NCBI GenBank assembly: GCA_022702545.1
Contig: JAHRBC010000002.1
Span: forward strand, 2,976,001-3,040,000
From: Phycomyces nitens
Taxonomy: Eukaryota; Mucoromycota; Mucoromycetes; Mucorales; Phycomycetaceae
Direction: 5' to 3'
Length of the DNA: 64,000 bases
Positions 56,374 to 64,000 of this stretch are shown here, one piece after another (the stretch's first letter is position 1; each line of letters starts with the position of its first letter). Under the pieces are notes generated by a model. That model saw only the letters and a program-made list of their open reading frames with translations, had not been told where the DNA came from and searched no databases. A program made the position numbers and the translations under genes.

Positions 56374-57310
56374 ACTATTATTTATAGCTGTGTGTGTGGG
56401 GATACTAGCAATAGAAAAAAAGCCAAGACAAAAAAATGATATTTTATAGAGTAAATCCAATAAGTTGTAGGCTCAATATTGTAAGGTGCAAACAAAAATG
56501 TGCAGTTTAATGCATTCAATAAACTTTTGTAGCACAAAATCTGATACTACTTTAAAAATACCTTTGGAATAAACTATAAAGTTTGTTTAAACTTGGTCGC
56601 AGGTCATGTATAACTATTATGCCATAAAGATTTAACATGTATTAATGTACTGGATTATAATGTAATAAAACATTGTAAATCTACATGAGCTTCATGTCAA
56701 TTAGTAAAGTGCATGTAATCCGTTAAATGGGCCAACAATAAGCTTTTGTTGCTATAATGTGCTGAAATGTCATTCATTAGTATAAGCAGAGCTTAATTTG
56801 GGGTAAATGATAGACATTGAGTATTGAGCTAGTTTTATAGCAACTAATAAGATGTGCACACAGTATGCAATGTGTTGATGTTGATGCATTATTCGATTCA
56901 TCATCCCGAGATTTATTCGACATGTTTTTTTTTTCAGTGATTTGGTACGCGTTGGCGTAAAAGCGTGAAAACAGTGGACAAATATGGAAATGTAAACAAA
57001 AAATCCAGCATTTTAAGGAGGCAAGGAAAATCCGCCAAAGTGTTTCACAATTCGATTGCTTGTTTCTCTTGCTTTGCTCGATGAAAAATCATCAAACTGG
57101 AAGGACATGCTCAAGTAGTGTGGAACTTGATGGTATTCAAGTTTAGACACTTTTGAGCCAATAGATGAAGAGCAAGAGGGGTACAAAGATGAAAAATCGA
57201 AAATTTCAAGTTACGCGTCGTCTATTTGCACCACATTGAAAATAAAGGGGTAAATAAATTTATAAATCATAATGGCTGAGAACACTGGATATCTCGACTA
57301 AAAGTAATAC
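56374..57310. repeat. Dispersed ~0.95-kb repeat, copy 2
   Basis: Near-identical, same-orientation copy of 17032-17992, about 39 kb away. It lacks a short insertion present in copy 1 near the right end (GCAAATTTCAAAAATAAATA region). The flanks differ completely from those of copy 1, so the shared segment marks the mobile or duplicated unit. Confidence 0.8.
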
Positions 57311-57575
57311 CTAGGTCTATGTTGACTGTTTAACATGTATATCTTTTAACGCGTCAAAAGACAACCGAAAATATAATTTTGGCATACCATATTATTATTA
57401 ATTTTCTCTGCTCATAAATAATATCGAATTTTCACACCAAAATTCTTTGCTTACTTATAATTTAGGTTTTGAAATCATTTTTACAAGCAAGAATATTAAA
57501 GCAGCTACGGTATAAACCTTTCAAAATAAAAAAGTTGAATATTGATATTGTAATGTATATCATAGTGAGCTTTAT

Positions 57576-60500
57576 TTAATTGTATTTAAAATTGTAATAT
57601 GACACAACGGCTGATGAAAGTGGCATTTCACGCTTGAATCTTATAGGGTCCGTAATAAAAATTGTCCCAGTAGCTAGTTTTGTATGGTCTCGAGAGGAAA
57701 GATCTATACCTTCTTCTTTATGTTCACTCTTGGTACTATCCATTGTTTTGTTTGCAAGAGCTTCCTCTGCTTCATTACCAGATATCTCTTTTGATGTGCC
57801 CACAGCTACATTTTTAGAGAATAAATCTTCCACCACCTTTTCTGCATCCAACTGTTTCTTGCCGAGAATCGATACCAGTAGTGTGTAGATCTCTTCTTTG
57901 GGTGGTAATTCAGCTGTATCTTCTTTGCCAATAATCTCTTCAATAGCTTTGATATCTGACAAAGATCCGATTCCATGTGCAACCAAGCAATCATACAATA
58001 TTTTTGAGTTATAAATTGTCCCTGTCGCCTTTTTCTGAGGTTGAAGATGTATAGAGAGCTTGCTGTAACGCGGTGAATTAGGATCGATGTATATGTCAAA
58101 GAAAGCCAATAAATCTGCCTTTTTTATACGTTTGAGTTCAGCGATCTCATTGCTGCTCTGGTCAAAATCGTGAAAACCAGTCTCAATATAGGCCCAATAT
58201 TTGGATCCTTCTTTATACATGTCGCTGGGTTTTTCCTGTAATGAATCGATCAAAGAGTCTACCTGGGTCTTGTACTCTTTCTCGGTCATGTTTGCAATAG
58301 TCTCCCGCAATTTTCCCAAGAATATTTCCACTCTATTCTCCAGGTACACGGTATCTCTCTCGCTCTGTATAGTGAATGCGAGCCCCATTACACCATTATC
58401 AATTACGCTTCTGCCAAAGACTACATATCCAAGCTGTTCTTTTGTCCGGAGTTGATCAAATATTGGTTGTTCGGCAACATGTAACATCAAGTCCAATTTT
58501 GCAAAAAGGTCCATGTCTGTGGTTTTTCCAATCTGGATGTAGTGTTGAATAGCAGAGTTGATCTCTTCTGGATCACTTGTTGGTATCTGGTAGACATAGC
58601 GTTGCCCTTCTGGAATATATATATTCCGATGGCTGGAAAGCTGGCTAGGTGTAAGAGGTCTTGGATTCAACGATGACTTTATAATATCAAAAATAGATAT
58701 TGCATATGAATGATCCATTGCGCTATAAACAAATCCTTCCGTATTGAATGTTTGGAGCAATAAAGGACAAAAGTCGAGGACCTCTTGAAGTTTTAACCCC
58801 GCAATTTCAGTTTCCATTTCTTTATAATCCCACATTACATCTCGAGTAAGTGTCGACAGGTAGTAAGAAAGGTACATGTAAGGTGACGTTAAAAAGAAAT
58901 TTTTGTAAGATCGGCTGCAGTCATCTTTTATAATTTCGAACCGTCTTGGGTCAATCGTAAGATGGGTCATGGTATGCAATAGTTTTTCGAGAAGAAGAGA
59001 AAGTTTGTGGCTGTATCCATTAATGGTTATCTATTAGAACACATGCAAATATTAGTATAAGAAACAAAGGCCATTATTTCCCTTTTTTTTTAAAAAAAAA
59101 ATGTATATATCTTACTGTTAAACCATCGCTGGTATCATAGATATAATGCACCAGTCCAGCCGATCTTGCAATAGAGTTGTACTCAGACATGGCCTCATCC
59201 ACCATGTAGACATACATTCTATTAAAAATAAATATATAAGTTTGCGACTATCGGTCATGTAATTAACCTACGCTTTGAGCGCTGCATGGCGTAGAGTAAG
59301 ATTCCCCGATGGGTTTTTAAAGTCGATCCACAGAAATGTCTTTGGAATAAAGAATCTATCGTCTTGCTTATACCATATTCTTAACCCGGGTTCTTCTTTA
59401 ATTAGATCAGGTTTCTTCTTGTACTCTTTTTTGGTAGGTGCTACTTCAAATACAGTCGGAATCAATTCATTTTTAGTAGGAAGCTTGAAAGCTGCATTGG
59501 TGCCTGGATTCTTGAGTCTCTGTTGAATATAATCCAAGTTTTTTATAAGGTAAAGGCAAAAACAGATCCGAACGAACACATTAATTACCTCTTTAAATTC
59601 CTCACTGAAATCTCGGACCTCATATTGAGCTCTATACCATCTTTCTGTTTGAGAGCATTTAATGTCGACAGGAAAGGCATTACTCGAGATAAAGTATTCG
59701 AAATTATCAGGCATAAGAAGATCCAAGTGCTCCTGAATCAACTTGGGATCGTATTTTTTATATATTGACCATGCGCTTAGGTATACTTGAGGCGATATGT
59801 TTTCTCCCATTGCATTCACAAGTTTTTCGGTATAAGTGGATGGACTAGATTTCGAAGAAAACCTGAAATCGACAGAACGCATTGATTGAATCTCTTCGAA
59901 TATCCACTTTTGTACGCCAGCAGATTTTATCATTTCAATGTACTGGAATAAAGTCTGGACGACTTCTTCATGATGATCTAATCAATTTGGAACATTTAAC
60001 TCATGTATCTTGCATTTTATTTTTGCTAAATCGTCAACTTACTTAGGCCCTCCTCTGTTATATCAACATTTATCTGGAAGAATGCAACCCCCCTGGCTTC
60101 ATGAGAAAGCATAGCATTTAAGCCAATTGCCCAGCCCTTCTTCTTTAGGTAATATTCGCAAGAATTAGAGTCCTTGGCGTTCAGTAATCTACACAAGTAT
60201 CCAGGGGGCTAAGACAGAATGGAAACTTTTAGTTTGAGCAAAATATTGTTTTTTAAGCATGTAGTGTTGGTAATTACATAGGTATCATAATATTCTGCCT
60301 GGTCTGGAAAAGGAAAAATCAGATTGACGGAACGGCTATCTGCAATGCTTTTTATATAAACTTGTTTCTAGTAAAGATTAATACAATTAACAAAAAGAAA
60401 TTAGTTGGCTGTGCTACGAACCATAAGATCTTTTGAAGTCAAGAGTTTGTCTCCAAATGTAGGCAGGTCTATATTCGTATTCGGGATAACTGAAAACATT

Positions 60501-61446
60501 TCGACTACCCACTCGGTAAGCTCCTCAAGAGACTCTATTCATTTAAGCTTTTTGTTAAAAAAAACATAAGAACATTGATAATAATGGTACCTTTTCCGAG
60601 GACGCATAGCTTCATAATATTGGCCGAGTAATATTTCTTATGGAATTCCAATAGTTCTTTTCGCACATCTAATCCAAGACGCTCTGGTTCCTCTTTTAAA
60701 GTCTCTATATTTCCTGTCGCAAAAATGTTCATGGGATTCTTGGAGTCATATAATGACCTTGAAAGCTGTAGAATCCGAGAAGTGTCTGATTGCAAGTTTT
60801 TCTTGTACTCTACAACATACATTACGTTTTAATTACTTTTTTTTTAATTTTTTTTTGAACTTACCAGAATCTACGGCCTTTAGCTCTCTCTCTGTACAAC
60901 TCTCTGTGAACAAAGGATCGACAAAGAAACGAGAGAATCGATCCAATGCGCCTTTTAGTCCCTTTTCTCCGACTTCAAAATAATAAACTGTATAATCCAT
61001 GTAAGTGGAGGCATTGGTATAACCTATTAGGTATACATATTAGATTGTATTACATTATTTATCGTGTCGTCTAGTCTTACCAGCATAATCTGACACATAG
61101 GAAAAATAATCGTTTTCTTTTGGGTACTTTTGAGTACCCATAAATAAAAGATGTTCACAGAAATGGGCAAGGCCTTGTAGATTGGGCTTCAAAAAAATGT
61201 GTGAATAATTGATTGTAAAAGGCATATAACTATTACCGGGTCACTCATACTGCCAACACTGACACTAAGCGCAGCACTTGATATGTCTGTTTCTGGATCA
61301 CTTATGATTGTTACTTCCAGCTTGTTGTGCAACTGAATAACACGATATAATCGCTCATCATTCTCAGGCTTTTCTATGGGTTTTTTGAATTCTTGGTATG
61401 TTCCTTTAGGTGAAGGAACCCAATCCTCAGAGTAGGTGAATGTCAT
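57576..61446 (-). CDS. STE23: Insulin-degrading enzyme-like M16 metallopeptidase
   Basis: Eleven exons join in frame to 1,085 aa: 61446-61237, 61186-61081, 61023-60865, 60809-60591, 60534-60422, 60367-60278, 60208-60043, 59977-59589, 59519-59272, 59218-59116 and 59030-57576. The inverted zinc motif is HFCEH (His78, Glu81, His82), with the third ligand Glu159 in VDSEYKKN, 81 residues after His78 as in human IDE. Other family landmarks are [33 protein letters not shown] and [20 protein letters not shown]. This four-domain crypt peptidase degrades short peptides; yeast Ste23 helps process a-factor. A C-terminal extension of about 100 residues ends [16 protein letters not shown]. Confidence 0.94.
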
Positions 61447-61956
61447 TGAAAAAAAATAATATTGAACAGAAAATAGAACGAGTTGATAATAAATGAGTTT
61501 TATATAGATAAATATGTCCACAACGTCATAAACTGAATAGTCATTGCTTAGCACAAAGTCTATATATCGAAGCATTATATTGTCAAGTACAACTACAAGG
61601 TAAATATGGAAATTTAAATTTTTTATTTTATAGTAGGTTACTGTTTGGGGTTTGGTTGGATACATGTCTTGGCTACCTGGCTTTCTAGGAGCACAAGAAT
61701 ATACATATATACCATGCTGAGGTAAAAGATCAGCCTCATATGAGTGTAAATGAGAGTCATCCCCCTATTTACTATATATATATATATATATGCATATGTG
61801 AGTTTAGACAGACAAAAATGTACAAGTAGCCGTATATTGCTCTTCTTGTAACACTTTATAATCTTCTTATTCAAAATAGGTACAAAAGGCTCAGCACATA
61901 TAGATCATCTTACAGCTATCGAAAGCTTGTGCACACGGGTTATTCTTCTTTTGAAT

Positions 61957-62439
61957 GATGTGTTCAACTGTCGAGAACCCCATGAAAACAACGGAAATAT
62001 ATAGTCATCTCAAAAGTAAAGTTGCAGATTTTGAATTTGATGTTGTGCAAAAACATTATGCGTTCAACAATGATACTAGTTTTTTTTTGTTTTGGCTCTT
62101 TCGCGCAGTTCTCTTGAATTTATCTCACTTTTTGGTCGGGAGGATTTTCCCCACACTGAAGGATTTTCTGTTATCTATTTTCCTTTTTTACTGACTACTA
62201 TATCTATTATACCGTTTCAAACACTATTACCTTTTTTTTATTATCTATTCTATATACTTGCAATCCCTCTACATTTCTCATGGATGGTCTACATGCTTAT
62301 AGGCGCCAGACCTTGGGATAGTGCAAATAATGCAAAATACTTTTTTTACCTGACCACTCCTACAGTAATAAATGTCTTTCTTATAGTACTGCATAATATT
62401 CTATTAAACATTCTACGGTACAAATTATTAAATCTATAG
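61957..62439 (+). pseudogene. Possible multi-pass membrane protein with a frame break
   Basis: Two overlapping plus-strand frames (61957-62194 and 62092-62439) look like halves of one protein. The first begins MCSTVENPMKTTEIYSHLK and is polar. The second, after a T-rich run at about 62,081-62,089, has several hydrophobic segments (FQTLLPFFYYLFYILAIPL, INVFLIVLHNILLNIL). A single-base change in the T run would join them. No family is recognised. It may be a pseudogene, an error, or chance AT-rich frames. Confidence 0.25.
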
Positions 62440-63037
62440 TGCTTTGGCTGACCCGTCAACTCTTGACCAAGCTCAATTGCACATAATTTGAATATTGAAG
62501 CTTGCCATATTGGTAAAAGTGCAGTTTATCTATATATATATATATCTTTGCATTTTCTGTTTAGTTTATGCCCATTGGCTGTTCTATATTTTCCTTGATC
62601 GAAATATAAACTACTGCCAAGTCACTGGTAATCTCTAAAGTTCTCTTTTTTTTTCAATAAAAAAATGTCATAAACACAGTCGAAACCATCCATGTAGTGA
62701 GCTTGGTGTAACAGCTCAAAATATCAACCAAGGTCGCAAAATAGCCATCTGGAATGTTTCTATTGATGTATATCTTTTTTGAAATAACTAATCATTGTTA
62801 TCTTCTTCTCTTCTTCTTCTTCAAAGTTTGCAATTAATAATAAATATGAGAAAGAGCACAATTCTCCAGTCGACCCAACTTTCTGGAACCATCTTTTTAT
62901 TATTTTAGGTTGAAATCCTGTACGGATCAGAGGCTTAACCCAAGTCACAACAGCTTGTCACAAAACAGTTGCTCCAAAAAGCAAATGGATTCATACAAAA
63001 AAAAAGTGGCATTCTAACACAGAATTACAAAGTAACC
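62440..63037. other. Intergenic region
   Basis: AT-rich DNA with a short (TA)n tract near 62,532. It should contain the promoter of the gene at 63038. Nothing else is supported. Confidence 0.5.
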
Positions 63038-64000
63038 ATGGCAAAGGGGAAATCAGCCATCAGCAAGAGCATGCCAAAGAAGGGCAAGTCAGCCACTCAG
63101 CATGTCTCGGGGCTTTCTTCTGCAAAATCCAATTCAAAGCGTAAAGAGGCACCCACCAAATATGGAAACTTGTCTAGAAAGCAAAAACAAGATCTACTTG
63201 ATTATGGAGAGCTTGTTCCTCGTGATTTCGCTGACGAAGATGGCGAAAAGGAAGAACAGGACGAGGACAGTGAAGCTGAAGAAGCGCCCAAGAAGTAATG
63301 CACGCACGCACGCATGCACTTGAACGAGATTATGCTGATACTCTGTATTTAGACGCATTCGAAGAGTAGTAGTTGAAGAAGATCTCGATCGTGAGATGGA
63401 TGAAGATCGTGAACGTAAAGAAAGACAATTCGAATCGACCGATGACGATGAGGATGAGGAAGACTGGCAGAAACCTTCCGCATACTCTATGCTTGTCGGT
63501 TCATTAAAAAAGACCTCAAAGCATCAGGATTTCTATAAAAAAATACAGCGTGAACAGGAAGGTGTAGATGATATCAAGAGCGACGACGAAGAATTGGAAG
63601 AGGAATTGGAAGGAGAATTGGAAGAAGATTTGGAGGATGAGATGGAAGAAGAAGGTTTGTAGATATTTTGACCAAGAACAATTATGTTTTATACACAAAA
63701 CTCAATGAGTTTTATGTATATCATACATAGATATGTTGGAAGAAGATGTCGAGGGATCAGAAGAAGAAAAAGTTGATGATGAAGATATTCACAGTGATGA
63801 AGATGCTGTGGAGGAAGAAGAGGAAGAGGAAGAAGAGGAGATCGGTGGTTATGAGTCTAGTGATGATGAGGAAGCTTTAAAAGGTAAAAAAAAAGAGAGG
63901 TATCTCTGGTCTGTGGATCAAGCACTAAATGTGGATTTGGTTAGCCAACTTGTTTGAAAGACGTCTTGCCGATGAACAGCCGAAATCGTTTGACCAAAAG
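63038..64000 (+). CDS. Probable U3 snoRNP/SSU-processome factor UTP25, N-terminal part (cut by window end)
   Basis: Four exons are visible (63038-63294, 63353-63654, 63731-63883, 63945-64000 and continuing), giving about 256 residues before the window ends. The start is basic (MAKGKSAISKSMPKKGK), with KYGNLSRKQKQDLLDYGELV. Highly acidic stretches follow. The segment SAYSMLVGSLKKTSKHQ resembles the Tyr-x-x-Leu-Leu motif before the acidic region in UTP25, and NLFERRLADEQPKSF resembles its DPFExHF region. The helicase-like body lies outside the window, so the assignment is tentative; other acidic nucleolar proteins such as Bfr2/AATF are possible. An apparent stop in exon 3 read-through is avoided by the intron 63884-63944. 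Confidence 0.6.

Overview
The window is a eukaryotic, fungal chromosome segment, best explained as a Mucoromycota (Mucorales-like) genome. It is AT-rich, has many introns of about 50-80 bp with GT..AG (and some GC..AG) ends, lacks operons, and carries Tc1/mariner DNA transposons, TA-flanked MITEs and typical fungal housekeeping genes. The species cannot be fixed from sequence alone.

Region 1 (about 1-16,000) is an accessory tandem array. Four intronless Old Yellow Enzyme (OYE) paralogues lie in direct orientation on roughly 5-kb repeat units that share flanking DNA and probable decayed Ty1/copia remnants. A broken Tc1-like element sits between copies 1 and 2. Only copy 4 keeps the usual OYE active-site Trp and Tyr; copies 1-3 have replaced both, and copy 1 has also lost a substrate-binding His. 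All four share a conserved upstream block with a small palindrome and a TATA-like box.

Region 2 (about 16,000-20,800) is repeat-rich. It holds a TA-flanked MITE, a ~0.95-kb dispersed non-coding repeat whose second copy lies near 56,400-57,300, a microsatellite, and an apparently intact Tc1-like transposon with complete terminal repeats.

Region 3 (about 20,800-38,000) has spliced conserved genes: a Ste20/PAK kinase, two small lineage-type proteins, a CLIP-170-like microtubule plus-end protein, uracil phosphoribosyltransferase divergent from a YbaK-domain protein, and a dienelactone hydrolase-family protein. Region 4 (38,800-42,100) encodes two Ser/Thr/Pro-rich mucin-like proteins, the second with a membrane anchor.

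Region 5 (43,100-51,830) is a dense housekeeping block: mitochondrial ribosomal protein mL45, a GCFC-domain (PAXBP1-like) protein, the RNase P/MRP subunit Pop7, ribosomal protein uS3, a small coiled-coil protein, and chaperonin subunit CCT6. Region 6 (52,100-64,000) has a secreted lectin-like protein, a malonyl-CoA-synthetase-like enzyme, an insulin-degrading-enzyme-type M16 protease, and the 5' part of a probable UTP25 ribosome-biogenesis gene cut by the window edge.

Exon models were assembled by hand from splice signals, reading-frame continuity and remembered family motifs; every model given as complete stays in frame, except CCT6, which has a one-base break. Notable gene-structure points are a 3-nt micro-exon in the uS3 gene, an intron splitting the CCT6 start codon, and three GC-AG introns. 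No CRISPR array, bacterial operon, rRNA or convincing tRNA gene was seen.
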